NCBI GenBank assembly: GCA_954871525.1
Contig: OX940872.1
Location: 9,695,180 to 9,759,179, forward strand
Source: Parietaria judaica
Taxonomy: Eukaryota > Streptophyta > Magnoliopsida > Rosales > Urticaceae
Direction: 5' to 3'
Length of the DNA: 64,000 bases
Part shown: positions 12,378-24,600 of the stretch, piece by piece
How positions within the stretch are numbered: position 1 is the stretch's first letter
Layout: every line of letters starts with the position of its first letter
Notes under the pieces: generated by a model
What the model was told of the DNA's origin: nothing
The model's input: the letters and a program-made list of their open reading frames with translations, nothing else
Databases searched by the model: none
Program-made: the position numbers and the translations under genes

Positions 12378-13081
12378 ATGGCGATCATGGAGAAGAGAGT
12401 GTTGCTGGGTGCGCAAAAGACCAAGGTGCCCCTGAAGCGCAGCAAGAAGATTGCCAAGAAAAGGCCCTTCTTGGCGAAACTCGCCCACTATCTCAAGTCG
12501 GATCATTACATGTTCGCTCCTCTCATCACCTCTCGCTCGCCCAGCAGTAGGGTTTTATTTTATTTTATTTTTTTCATTTTTAATTCGCTTATTATTCATT
12601 TGTCGAAATTCACTGTTAATTATTTTGTACATATATCAGATGTGGAATTTAAAGAAGAAGAGAAAGAGGATGAGAAGAAGAAGTTGGTGAAGAAAGTAGG
12701 GGACTATTTGATGTCTGATTCTTACATGTACGCTTCTTTGGTTCATACTCCACCAATGTCTTTCAAAGGTACTCAGTTAAATGTGTATATATATGTAAAT
12801 ATCTAGTGTTATTTATGCTCTAAATTGGGATATTTGTAGATTTAATATATTTATTTTAAGTGATATGTTCCATATTTGGAGAATTTCTAGCATATTTTGA
12901 AATTTTGAACGTATGTAGTGATTTAGTTTCCTAATCTGGGAGAAACTTTAGCATATTTGTATATATAATGATTTAGGTACCAAATTAGGAGAAATTCTAG
13001 CGTAACATTTTGCATATATATATATATATAGTATTTTAAGTCCAAATTTGGAGAAATTCTAGCATAATTTAAAATTTAGGA

Positions 13082-13142
<61 letters not shown>

Positions 13143-13874
13143 AGTGTTACTGTTACATGTTCAATGTGGGAAAATTTGGTGGCACACACTTTGTAGCGAG
13201 TGTCCAACAAAGCCCAGCCCAAAACATTGTATATGTTAAGTGGAAGAAATAAGACAGGACCAATATTTTACACAATAATGAAGATGAATTAAAGGAGATA
13301 ATAAGCTGCCCTAACTTTGATAAAATAACGGGTAACATGTGCGAGGCATGCCCGTTGCCGCCTGCCACAACAAATTCATTGCATCCACGTCTAGATGGTA
13401 GATGTGCGTGGGCATCTCGCCGCTGTTCCCCCACGGAACCGCACGACATGGGACCGGACGCCCGGTCCGCATGAAATTGCAGGCAGGCATATCCCGCGAG
13501 CTCGCTTCCCCTCCAATTAGCTCGATACCTCCGCACAAAAATAAAAAATGCTAGGATATGGGTTTCTAAATTTGTGACATAATTGAAGATTGTGGGTATT
13601 TTAAAATCTACGTGAATACATAAAATGTCGGCCAATTTATCTTTTGATGACATTGCTAATGAGCATATTGTGCTGCGCAGTTTCGGAACCTCAAGAACAG
13701 ATAAAAAGGGTGACAAGTGTGGAAGTGAAGAGGCGATTTGTATCCCCGAAGGCAAAAAATTCGTTCCCAGGATTGAGCAAAGATCGCCAATCTCAGGCCC
13801 AAAAGGAAATCACGAAGCACGGGATCCACCAGAAATATCGACCCGTCAAATTCCGTAAGTTTTGTTTTCGATGA
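12378..13874 (+). CDS. Unidentified small plant protein with two YLxSDxYM motifs
   Basis: I do not recognise a named family. Exons by splice consensus and frame: 12378-12546, 12640-12768 and 13681-13874, giving 163 residues. Exon 1 ends in phase 1 and exon 2 in phase 1, and each join keeps an open frame. The N-terminus is very basic (KRSKKIAKKRP). Two copies of one motif follow: YLKSDHYMFAPLIT (residues 39-52) and YLMSDSYMYASLVHTPP (79-95), with an acidic/lysine-rich linker between them (EEEKEDEKKK). Exon 3 supplies a basic tail. A perfect donor (GTAAGT) at 13855 allows another model, in which exon 3 ends at 13854 and joins a candidate exon near 14976 reading RNAWLEDWEASLR. There is no signal peptide or membrane segment. 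The tail structure is uncertain; the first two exons are well supported. Confidence 0.6.
13085..13138. repeat. (TA)n microsatellite in intron 2 of the small gene
   Basis: An uninterrupted run of alternating A and T, about 54 bases. The DNA before it (12850-13080) contains at least three loose copies of a unit including GGAGAAATTCTAGCA. Confidence 0.9.
13311..13538 (-). other. GC-rich islet with an unidentified antisense frame, inside intron 2
   Basis: A GC-rich patch of about 250 bases lies in an AT-rich intron. Its minus strand has an open 75-residue frame with several cysteines (including MPACNFMRTGRPVPCRAVPW). I cannot match it to a family, and no inverted repeats are visible around it. 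It may be another captured gene fragment or chance coding potential in GC-rich DNA. Confidence 0.3.
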
Positions 13875-14219
13875 TCATAAGAATTGGGATCCAATTCTAA
13901 TGTTTAATTTTCAAAGCTAATTAGCAATCAATCATCTTGTGTTGGGATTGTGACAATCTATCTGATCCGATGAATTACGAACGTAAACAACCAACCTAAT
14001 CAATCATTAATTTGATATAATGGGGTCTGTTTACAATTTTGTACTATTGGTTAAGCTAGAAAATAAATACATTAATTGATATAAAGACATAGTTGTTTAG
14101 ATATAGTTGTTTGTATCAATACATTAATTGATGATTTCAAACTTAAAAATAAATCCCTTGTGTAACAAACAATAACGATATAAAGACAAATTTGTGAATA
14201 TGCATGTCAGAACAGGATA

Positions 14220-14350
14220 CATGCCCGAAGATCAGTAATCTCGAAATGGGATTTGGAAATTTCCAGCCGACGGTCACCAAATTGATATGTGCCCGAAGAT
14301 TGGTAAACTTGAAATGAGATTTGGGAATTTCCAGCCAACACTCATAAACC
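14220..14350. repeat. Tandem duplication of about 68 bases
   Basis: Two adjacent copies each contain a GCCCGAAGAT segment, then CTTGAAATG/CTCGAAATG and GGGAATTTCCAGCC/GGAAATTTCCAGCC. They differ at several positions. The sequence is non-coding. Confidence 0.75.
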
Positions 14351-14408
14351 CAATCTCCTCATAGAGATTAAGTTTTTGAATGTTTATTGGCTATCTTTTC
14401 ATTAGCGT

Positions 14409-14775
14409 AAGCTCTTTTCATTAGCTTTAGCTCTCTTAAGGAGAGCATGGAGTTACAACCTAATGGGCCGGATCTTTTCATTAGCTTTAGCTCTCTTAAG
14501 GAGAGCATGGAGTTACAACTTAATGGGCCGGATCGGGTCCGATTAATAAACCTCTAAACATAATTAATTATAACTCATAAAAATGAAAAGACAACATAAT
14601 TAATTATAACTCATAAAAATGAAAAGACATACTTAAATAACTTACGACATAATTAAAATGACTAACTATAGGATCGGGCCCGAGTAATACACCTCCAAAC
14701 ATAATTAATTATAACTAATAAAAATGAAAAGATATACTTAAATAACTTACGACATAATTAAAATGATTAACTCAA
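14409..14775. repeat. Complex direct repeats between the small gene and tRNA-Leu
   Basis: Near 14412-14535 a unit of about 62 bases (CTTTTCATTAGCTTTAGCTC ... TGGGCCGGATC) occurs twice in tandem. From about 14545 to 14770 a longer unit (CATAATTAATTATAACTCAT, AAATAACTTACGACATAATT) occurs twice, with a short extra duplication inside the first copy. Each copy follows a GGATCGGG(T/C)CCGA motif. This looks like a locally duplicated repeat of unknown origin. Confidence 0.75.
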
Positions 14776-15486
14776 CTAATTTATACTAAACGCCTAATAA
14801 AAAGAACCCACATGATTAAATAACGACTCTAATTTAATAAACAACTGATATCCTGAACTCGCGGGATGTATCAGAACACTTAGTACACAAATATGTATTG
14901 ATGCTGTAAATTACCCTTTAATTTTTGGAAAATAATATTTAGATGTTTCATTTGTTGTGCTTGTGTTCCACAGAGGGAATGCTTGGCTCGAAGACTGGGA
15001 AGCCTCTTTGAGGGTAAAAGATGAGTGTGAATATCATAACTTAGTACACATAGTGTTTGTAAATTTAAGTTTTTCAAGTTTCGTATGTTCAAATTACCTT
15101 TTTATGATGTCTTAAATATCATAATATTTTTGCTTCAATCGATATGGAATGCATAAATACGAAACATTTTATGTTTATGTACATCTCCTCCGCTTTATTT
15201 TGCAGTCACTTTATATTTTTCGTGTGATTTAAAATTTGATATATGGGCACAAAAGGATAAATTCAATTTAATTTATTAATTACAAGATTTCAGCATGCAT
15301 TTGCAGAACTTATACAATAAATAATAATAATAAAAAGAACTTCTCTTGGCGTTATCAAATTAATTCACTGGTGTGCCTTTGAATCGTCAAAAAGTATTTC
15401 AATGAAACAAATAATAATTTCAAAATTGACATAAATAGGTTTTCTTATTTATAGAAAATAAATTTTTTGTCAGAAGTGGACAACAA

Positions 15487-15526
15487 GTTGAGATGGCCGA
15501 GTTGGTCTAAGGCGCCAGATTAAGGT

Positions 15527-15559
<33 letters not shown>

Positions 15560-15567
15560 TCTCAACA
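15487..15567 (+). tRNA. tRNA-Leu (anticodon AAG)
   Basis: The cloverleaf can be folded by eye. The acceptor stem GTTGAGA pairs with TCTCAAC (15560-15566), followed by the discriminator A. The anticodon arm is CCAGA-TTAAGGT-TCTGG, giving anticodon AAG. A long variable arm marks a class II tRNA. The pol III A box TGGCCGAGTTGG (15494-15505) and B box GGTTCAAATCC (15546-15556) are both perfect. Downstream T-runs (TTTATTTTCTCTTTT) fit pol III termination. There is no intron, and no CCA is encoded, as expected for a nuclear gene. Confidence 0.97.
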
Positions 15568-15796
15568 ACTTTATTTTCTCTTTTATGAGGCATGAGATAC
15601 GTGGCGCCTCAGGAACCGTCCATCTTGCTGTTGGGGCTTGACTACAAATACAATCATGCTCCACAAAAGAACCAGACCGCGACATGTCCAAACACAATTA
15701 TTTATTTTACTTGTACTATAAAATTGGTAAATAAAATTTCTTTACATGCCTTTGCATTTTCGAATTAAATTCTTTTATTAATAATATTATTATTAT

Positions 15797-16165
15797 TGGG
15801 GAAAATAGCGGCATAAATACTCAAAGTTTTGAAAAGTTAATATTGATTATTAAGTTTTTGTTTTTTTGGGAGGCGAAAGTTGTTTAACTTTTATTTTGTG
15901 TCTTCCGTCATTTTTTTGCCTCGAACCGTATCACGTGTCATGTTTTTAAACACATTAAATATACTATTTTTAATTAAAAAATTAAACTAATTTATCAATG
16001 AAAAACAATGGTATATTTAATGTGTTTAAAAGCGTGGCACGTGGACGAAAATATAACGAAACACACAAAATAAGTGTTTGGTAACTTTCGTCACCTAAAA
16101 AAAGAATGAGAATTTAATGTTAATTTTTTTAAAAAATCAAGGTATATATGCCGTTATTTTATTAT
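15797..16165. mobile_element. Foldback (MITE-like) element of about 370 bases
   Basis: The left arm (from GGGGAAAATAGCGGCATAAA) and the right arm (to TATGCCGTTATTTT) are inverted copies. Inside them CACGTGTCATG and TTTAAACACATTAAATATA pair with TATATTTAATGTGTTTAAA and CGTGGCACGTG. The element could fold along nearly its full length. (ATT)n runs lie on both sides, probably the target. There is no coding capacity. Its termini resemble those of other foldback elements here (43452-43795). Confidence 0.75.
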
Positions 16166-17377
16166 TATTATTATAAAAGACATATGTAATATTCTATCAA
16201 ATGAACGTGACTGATAGGTTTGATTTCTTTAACTTGTGCGGTTATAGCTTACAAGAGTGAACTTGTCAAGATCTCACATGTAACTATTACTTGGGGGTTG
16301 TAAGAACATGGGTGTGGTTTAAAGTTCAAACTTCAAACCACCCCTCCAAAAAAAATTGTATAATAATATTTTATTTTTAAAATTTTTGTGTAAATTTATA
16401 TAAAATTTTAGTTACGCTATCTTTTAGATTTATCAAAACTTAATTTATGAGAGATTATATCATTTTGTTCATTAGAGATTTTAATTTGTTCCGTAAATTT
16501 ATATTATATTTTAGTTTAACTTCATCAAAACTGAAGATATAGTCTTTAAATTTATATCTAATGAACGGTAACTCGTGCAGTTGTCACTGAACTGAAGAAA
16601 TCTTAAATCTTCAATTTTAGTTATACATCTTTAGTAATTCTTGTGAGAAATTTCGAAGACATTTTTTTCGTGCTAGAGACACTACTAAGAAAATTACACA
16701 TCCCGAGGCAGGGGAAAAATCTATATAGCACTCAGAGGAAGGCTCCAAACCCTTCTAAATTAAAAAAAAAATCAAAATCAAAATTTTTTGAAATTATTTT
16801 TCCAAAATCTTACTTTTCTTAATAATACTTTTTTTAAGGCAATTTTTCTTAATAATACTTGATTAGCCTTTCTCATATTGGGAGGGCCATATATCCATCA
16901 ATATGGATCTTCCATTGGTGCTATAGAGATTCTAAATTGAATTCAAAGAAAACAACCTCACTATGTATTGAAAATGTAGTAAGATTAACTAGTCCTAGTC
17001 CTACTCGCAATAGACCTATCAATGCATGCACGTGTGTGGCATTAAACGAGACCCCTTTCACATACGTGTGTCTGTGTGCAACAACAACAATGGATAATAC
17101 TACTGCAAGCCCTCTCAACAAGTCTCTCAGTCTCTATCTCCGCTAGGCTGTGCTCTTTTGGCCTCTTCCCCATTAGAAAAAGACCTTAAATGTCGATATT
17201 CAAACCACTTTGTGGTGTCCCTAGGAACAGTTCCTTATTGTGCATGTCAATAATTTGATTTCTCTAGTAACTCTTGATCATCATTCGACTCTTCAAGTGC
17301 TAGTGCTCGCTAAATAATTGTGCACTCTATCATCTGATCCCTTCAAAATGAATCTAACGTTAAAACGACAATAAGTT

Positions 17378-17760
17378 TGTTCACTGCTTGTGCGGTGATC
17401 AGATCAAATACAAAGAATTGTTGGCGATGTATAGGTGGGGAGGGTAACCGAGTTTTATTTCACAAACTTTTTTCTATGAAAGCGCTATGTGTATATTGTT
17501 CTATAGTCATCACACTTGATAAAAAATGAAATGATTTGATGACCATGAGTAGAACTAATTCTCTAAATTAGCTTGTATATATATATCACTGTTTGTGCCG
17601 TGATCAGATCAAATACAAAGAATTATTGGTGATAGGTGGGGAGGGAAATAAACAGATTTTTATTTCACAAATTTTCTTCTATGAAAACACTCATGTCTAT
17701 GTTGTTTTTACAGTCATCACGCTTGATAAAAAATGAAATAATTTGATCACGAGTAGGATT
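17378..17760. repeat. Direct duplication, unit about 180-205 bases
   Basis: Copy 1 (about 17378-17555) and copy 2 (about 17586-17760) share CGTGATCAGATCAAATACAA-type sequence, AGGTGGGGAGGG, TTTTATTTCACAAA, TCTATGAAA, AGTCATCAC and TTGATAAAAAATGAAAT in the same order. A third short remnant of the unit edge (CTCTAAATCAGCTTGT) lies near 18281. No protein is encoded. Confidence 0.8.
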
Positions 17761-19019
17761 GGACACAAGGTAATTTTCCCACTCCCTATGCGATTTCAAA
17801 TTCCCTTGGATCCGACCAACCTAAAGAATCGAAACCCTCCCTCAAATGAAATCATTCAATCCCACCAAATAATATATAAATCAATCAACTTAATCCCACA
17901 TCTCAACTTTTAACTTTACTAATACTCAAAAGGACTACCGACCCGGCTGACTCGACACTAACACTTGTGCATGGTCTATACTCAAATATGTACGACAATG
18001 ACTTTATGAAAAACTTAGACTAGAATGAATGAATGACTGAATAAAACACGGCCAACATGACTCAGTATAGAGGCAAAGCCTAAGAAAATCTTAATCCTGC
18101 TAGGAATCTAATTCAGAGGCGAATCTCGATGATATCCTATCTTCAAAGCGTAATTTATCTTCAAAGAGTTTTTTGACGCAAGATAATATCTCTTGCACCT
18201 TCCTAGCACGTTTCTGGGGCGCTGTCCGCCTATCCTGCGGGGCTGTTGCGTGCGCGTATATGCCGTGTGCGCTGCTATTTCTCTAAATCAGCTTGTTTAT
18301 ATGAGTATAATATATATATATGTATATATATATATATTATATACAGTAATAAATATTGATAATACTCCTAAATTTATAACTGTTTCGTTTATTTTGTTTT
18401 GTTTTTATCAGCTTCCTCATTAAACTTATTGTTGATTAGTTTTCCATAAATTTCTTTATGAAAAAAAAAAATCATTTTACCAACTCTTATTGTATCAAAG
18501 TGTCCTCTCCTTCTTTATATATAAGTATATAACCTTCTCTATGTAAAATTTGTAAAAAAAAATAAAAGATCATTGTCTATTCTTTTTTTCTATGAAAATG
18601 CCTTTGATTTTTGAAGAAATTATCTAAAAACCGGGCTGGTTTTTAAAAAAACAAATCTCTTTTGGTCTTGGTCCAATTCACGTTTTTTTTTATACTGATA
18701 ATTTGTAAAATACCCGTGTTTTTTAAACCCTTTTAAAAAAATACTTAATGTTTCCCATCTCTTATACATTTCCCCCTGAAATACAATTTTTCTTTCTTTT
18801 TCACTCCACATTACATGTCTTCATTTTATTCTATAATATTTATATGAATTTATTATTACTTTTTTCAATTAAAATTTCAAGATAACATAATTATATTAAT
18901 TTTAAAATTTCGATTGACTTATAAAATTCTTGTTGGAAAGCTTATGAAGAGAGGAATCCAATTCTGGTAGAAAGATATGGTCTAATTTGAAGTATTTTCA
19001 ATAATGCGTTTTTCAAGAT

Positions 19020-19150
19020 TACATATATATATGTAACTAAGATGACATATAAGTAACTAAGATTATATGCGATGTTGATTACATACATGTAACTAAAATT
19101 ACATATAAGTAACTAAATTTCATATAAGTAACTAAAATTACAAAGTTCTA
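19020..19150. repeat. Degenerate short tandem repeats (ACATATAAGTAACTAA units)
   Basis: At least six loose copies of a unit containing GTAACTAA and ACATATA occur, with a spacing of about 18-25 bases. The tract is AT-rich and non-coding. Confidence 0.6.
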
Positions 19151-20853
19151 ACTTTCCTAAAACCTTTTAAGAAAATTATGTAATTTTAGTTATTATATGT
19201 AATCAGAATTACATTAATATAACTTAGAAAAATGAACTTTTTAAATACATCAAAACTATATATTTCCACCTGTTATTGGATTTTATTTTCACAAGTTTTT
19301 CAACTATAATTTTTATAAGTGAAACGGGGTTTTAAATTAAAGTTCTAAAGTTTCAAAATTTGTAAAAGAAAAAATTATATAAATAAATATAAAAAAATAT
19401 GGAGAAAATTTGAGTGTGGAGAGAAAAAAGAAGAGACATAGAATGTGAAGATTATTTTTGTTCTAAATTAAAATAAATATTTTCTTACATAGTTTATTTG
19501 ATAGATATTTATTAAAAAAAATTAGATGATGATAAGTATTTCCTTAATCACCCTTCTCCTTCCCAATTTGACCTTAACCTGCATTTCCTTTATTACTTTT
19601 ATTTTTCTATTGTCGTTTTGAGGCGTAAGCCATGTAATGTAGATTTTAGCTACTTTGAGCGCAAATATATATATATATCTATATCTCATCACATTTATTG
19701 TTGGAAATTTCTTTGAGGTTGAAAACGTCACGACTTGATTCGTGCATAAGATCACTTTCCTAATAGTGTTCCGAGCACTCAAAAACGTCTTCGAGTCTGC
19801 TTGCAAGAACACCCAGGATAAGACAAGCCTTTGGCCGGGAAATCGAAAGACGAAGCGAAGTTCCAACCGTAAGCAAGAACAACGTTTCTAGAAGTGTTTT
19901 CAGATAGCAAAATGTTACAGAGAACGAATTAACGTTTCGGTCATAGACCCGAAAAAAATTATTTTAGGAAGGTAGTGACCCTTCAAAAATAACAGTTATT
20001 GGTCTGAAAAAGGAAAACGAAAAACAGTCAGAAACCGCCCTCCAAGGGCGAGTAAATGCCGACCAACATGTGGCTCCATATGGCATCCATGTGGCATGCT
20101 TATCAGTATGTCACATGTTGAGCTCAAATCAATAATACTTTGATTATATATTGCACAAATGTTTTGTATTTAATCAATGTGGAACTTTCCATATTCCCAC
20201 ACTTACTTCCACACAACACATTATACTTCATTTTTATTAAAACATTTATTATGAATAAATTCTAACAGCTATTTTATGAATCTCTTAGAAATATGTGGAC
20301 AAGGGAAGTGAGTTGACGAGTTATATTATTGATAGAAACTTAACTAGTAAATTTTTGTGACAACGATAAGAAGAAATGAATAGGGAATGGTGTCGTAGTA
20401 AAGTTGCTGGTCACGTATTATTAGGTTTCCACATTCTTTCAGTGACAAACATGTATGTCGTTTCTAATTGAACTTATATCACCTATCAACACCACTTGGT
20501 TGTTTAGTTTGTAACTTTGTACTATTAGGATCTGACATCTCACAAAATCCGTACGCGCACAGACACATGCATACGTATACATAATATATCGAGATAATGG
20601 CGAGAAAAGTAGCTAAATTAATATTGAACAAAGTAGCTAAAAAGTATTCCAAATTAATAAATGTGTGGCAACATATCATTCTGTCTAAATTTTTAATTTC
20701 GAATTCAAATGAGAAAAGATGCAAGTTAGATAGTTGGATGTACATTAAAATATGAATTTTACGTACGATATTATGGTAAAAAATTTAACCAATGTCTGTA
20801 AATTAAACTAGACAGAAAAATGTCTTGCTCATATATATATAAATATATATATA

Positions 20854-21516
20854 TGTTGATCACCCATCGGTGACACAAGATCATGTGTGTCACAGTCACT
20901 TAAAGATAAGGAGCCTATCGGGTGATGACATTCAGTCACCATCCAGGGACGGTAAAGATGAGCCAACGGCTATATAAGCAAAGCTCGTAGAACGGTTAGA
21001 ATATACAGCAAAGAGAGAGAGAATCAAGAAGAGAGAGTTCTTGAGAGACAGTACTTCTCAGGCGAGTCTGACGGTGGATACGACGACGAAGGTGACGACG
21101 GAGTACGGAGAGGGAAGGCTCGGGAACGACAGACAGAGGAGCACACTCTGGGGATCTGTCGGAGCTTCTTCGCGGCGTCAAAGGGGTTCGTTCGCACCGT
21201 GGTTCTGATCGCCGGCATTCTCGAGGTCTGGGCCATCTCCGATTACCGTGAAGAGCGCTGGTAGACGAAGGTCATCTCGACATCGGATAGCGTACGGTGG
21301 AGTCTTCGGAGGGAGCTGAGGAAGAGCTGTGAGTTTGAGTTCAACGGGAAGATCATCTTCTGGAGAAGATCTGGTCTTTTGTAACCGGTTGTGTAATTCA
21401 AACTCCATCGTGATCAATAAAGTGTTAGTCTTTGCCGTCCAATTCTATCGTGTTATTCCGCATTTGTTCGTGGTCATCGATATTTGTTATCGGGTTGCTT
21501 GGTGAAATCCCCAACA
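20854..21516 (+). repeat. 5' LTR of copia element 1
   Basis: TG...CA bounded. It carries a TATA-like motif (GGCTATATAAGC, about 20969-20980) that would set the transcription start, and ends at the primer binding site spacer. It is nearly identical to 26023-26685. Confidence 0.95.
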
Positions 21517-21518
21517 AG

Positions 21519-21530
21519 TGGTATCAGAGC
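21519..21530 (+). other. Primer binding site (initiator tRNA-Met) of copia element 1
   Basis: TGGTATCAGAGC starts two bases after the 5' LTR end and complements the 3' end of plant initiator tRNA-Met. It is where minus-strand DNA synthesis would start. Confidence 0.9.
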
Positions 21531-21673
21531 TTCTTCTCTCGGTGAATCAAGGAAGGGTTCATCGGAGAATCAAGATCCGAGTTCAAGAACCGAACAAGAA
21601 AGTAAAGGAGTTCAAGATTCTGAATCTTGACGAAGATTGTCAGAGTCACTCCTGCCAGACGCGATAAGGAATC

Positions 21674-24600
21674 ATGGGACCAGACAAGACAGACATCGCA
21701 AAGTTCACCGGCGATGGTGACTTCAACATCTAGAAGATCAAGAAGCACGCACAGTTGTGCCAGATGCGCCTCGACAAGGCGCTCAAGGGCGATGAGGCAT
21801 TCTCGGAGCAGCTGAGTGAGGAGGACAAGGAAGACATCATGACGAGGGCGAGAAGCACCATTATTCTTGCCCTCAGCGATGATGTCATCAGAAACATCCA
21901 AGACGAGACAACAGCTGCAGGAATCTGGAAGCGTCTCGATGAGACGTACAACAGGAAGTCCTGGGCGAACGAGTTGTTTCTTAAACAACGGATGTATACC
22001 CTCAAGATGGCTCCGGGATCATCGCTGAAGCAACACTTTATCGAATTCAAGAAGATCATCACAGATTTGAAGACGATAAATGTGGAGGTCCCGTCAAAGG
22101 ATCAAGCACTCCTCCTACTGAATTCGGTATCGGGGATGTACGACAGGATCCAGGACATTCTGCTATTTAGTGGCAGGGAGACCCTCACTGTCGACGATGT
22201 CAAGACGGCCGTGCTAGCCAAGGAGGTTCAGCGCAAGCAGGAGGGCAAGTTCGATGGAAGATCAGGTGGAGCGGAGAGCCTCATCGTTAACCGTGAAAGA
22301 TCGGCTAAGCGAGAGAAGTTCAGGAAAGGCTCACCGAGGCGATCATCATCGATGCCGAGAAGCGGCAAGTGTTACAACTGTAACAAGGAAGGACATTTCA
22401 AGAGAGATTGTCCCGAGAAGAGAACGGGAAAGCCGTTCAGAAGGAATAGCGACGACGGCCCAGCGAACGCTTCCCAGGTATCGGGAGGGTACGATAGCGC
22501 TGAGGTCCTCGCGATGATGCCGACCAGCATGAGAACAACGTGGATACTGGATTCGGGATGCTTGTATCACATGAGTCACGAGCAGAGTTGGTTCAAGGGG
22601 ATGAAGGCCGACGAGGAGGTCATGCCAGTATCGACGGGCACTGAGGAGATGTGCGCTGTCGAGGGGATTGGGTCGATATCATTAAGACTCAAGGATGGCA
22701 CACGAAGAACCCTGAACCAAGTAAGGTATGTCCCTGGACTCAAACGAAATCTTATTTCTTTGGGTGTCCTCGAAGAACAGGGATACTCATGGAAGTCATG
22801 CAAGGGTGGCTTAAAAGTCACCAAGGGCGCGATGACATTCATGAGAGCTTATCATTACAATGGCATATACATCCTGGAGGGTGAGACTGCCATCGGGGAA
22901 GCAGCAAACATCTCAGTGACAGTGTCGAAGACCACTCTATGGCACGATAGACTGGGACATGTCAGCGAGAAGGGGCTTGATATACTCAAGCGAGGAGGCT
23001 GTTTCGGGAACGATAAGGTGGAGAAGCTCGGCTTCTGCGAACACTGTGTGTTGGGGAAGCAGCATCGGGTGAAATTCGGCAAGGGGTCTCACACGAGCAA
23101 GTCAGTTCTTGACTATGTTCACTCTGACTTGTGGGGCCCGGCACGAGTAGATTCGCATGGAGGAAACAGATATTTTATCTCTTTCATCGACGACTACTCG
23201 AGGAAGCTCTGAGTTTATATGATCAGATCAAAGGACAAGGCCTTCGAAGCCTTCGTCAATTGGCGCGCACTTGTTGAGAACCAGTGCGGGAAGAGGCTCT
23301 TACATCTCCGCACGGACAACGGATTGGAGTATCTGTCCGAGGAGTTCAATGACTACTGCCGGAAGGCAGGCATCCGACGATCCAAGACAGTGAGGCATAC
23401 GCCTCAACAGAACGGTCTCGCTGAAAGGATGAACCGAACCATCATGGAACGGGTAAGGTGTATGCTCTCAAGGGCAAATTTGTCATCGCGGTTCTGGGCA
23501 GAAGTTGTCCATACAGCAGCCTATCTGATCAATAGGTTGCCATCGTCTACGATAGACTTTGAAGTTCCTCAGAAGCGATGGACAAATCGACAAGAGCACA
23601 CCGACTACTCCAAACTTAAAGTCTTTGGCTGTGCAGCCTACTATCATGTAAACGATGGTAAAATTGTACCTAGGGCCAAGAAAGGACTGTTCATGGGGTA
23701 CCCCGACGGAGTTAAAGGGTACCGGATTTGGTGTTCGGAGTCACGAAAGTGCATCATCAGTCGAGACGTCACTTTCAATGAAGAAAGTTTCTTGGAAGGC
23801 AAGGCAACCCCGACAAGCCCTGAAGATCTCTATGAAGAAGACGGATTTCAGCTTGAGGTGGAGCTTTGCGACGAGCCAGTACGAAAAGAGGCTCATCGGG
23901 AGTTCATTAACCGAGGAGCTCTTAACGGAAACCCCGAGGAATATGACCGAAGAGATGATCGTGAACAGAATTTGCGACAAGGAATTCCCGACGAGCATAC
24001 CTGACAAGGTATGCTAGAAGAGCTATCGCGACGAGAATCCCGCGATGAGGAACTTCCGAAGTTCCGACAAGGTACCTACGATGAAGCTTCGTCGAGCGGT
24101 AGCAAAGGAAGCCCGATAAGAAGAGATCGAGCAGAATCCAGCCGACAAGATCATCGGGAGCAGGTCTCATCGAACAGCGATGAGGTGTCCAGCGAAGAGG
24201 ACAGCGAGGAAGAGGCTCTCGGAGCCGAAGAGGAGAATCCCGATGAGGGATACCTACTTTCTCGGGATAGACCCCGACGGGCTATCAGGAAGCCGATAAG
24301 GTACGCCCACGCCGAGATGGTGGCTTATGCTTTCAACACTGCAGGTGTCGAAATCGACAACGAGCCTCGCTCGTTCAGTGAAGCCATCAGGTCCAGCGAC
24401 AAGAAGAAGTGGCGAGCGGAAATGGACGAAGAGATGAACTCTCTACACCAGAACAAGACTTGGGTCCTTGTTCCGAAGCCGAAGAACTGCAAGGTTGTCG
24501 GCTGTCGGTGGCTATACAAGGTGAAGCCAAGTGCACCAGGGGGCGAGCCGGCGAGGTTCAAGGCCAGATTGGTGGCGAAGGGATTCACACAGCGAGAAGG

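Larger units (their letters stand above)
16166..20853. other. Intergenic DNA with local duplications, no gene seen
   Basis: There are no convincing coding regions. Features noted are a direct duplication at 17378-17760, AT-rich degenerate repeats at 19020-19150, and a moderately GC-rich patch at about 19860-20110. The frames at 16859-17146, 18193-18423 and 19522-19866 show no family resemblance. Confidence 0.55.

Noticed and set aside
13153..13755. 200-codon minus-strand frame as a gene
   Set aside because: It runs antisense over an exon of the plus-strand gene and AT-rich intron. Only the 13311-13538 islet looks unusual, and in a different frame.
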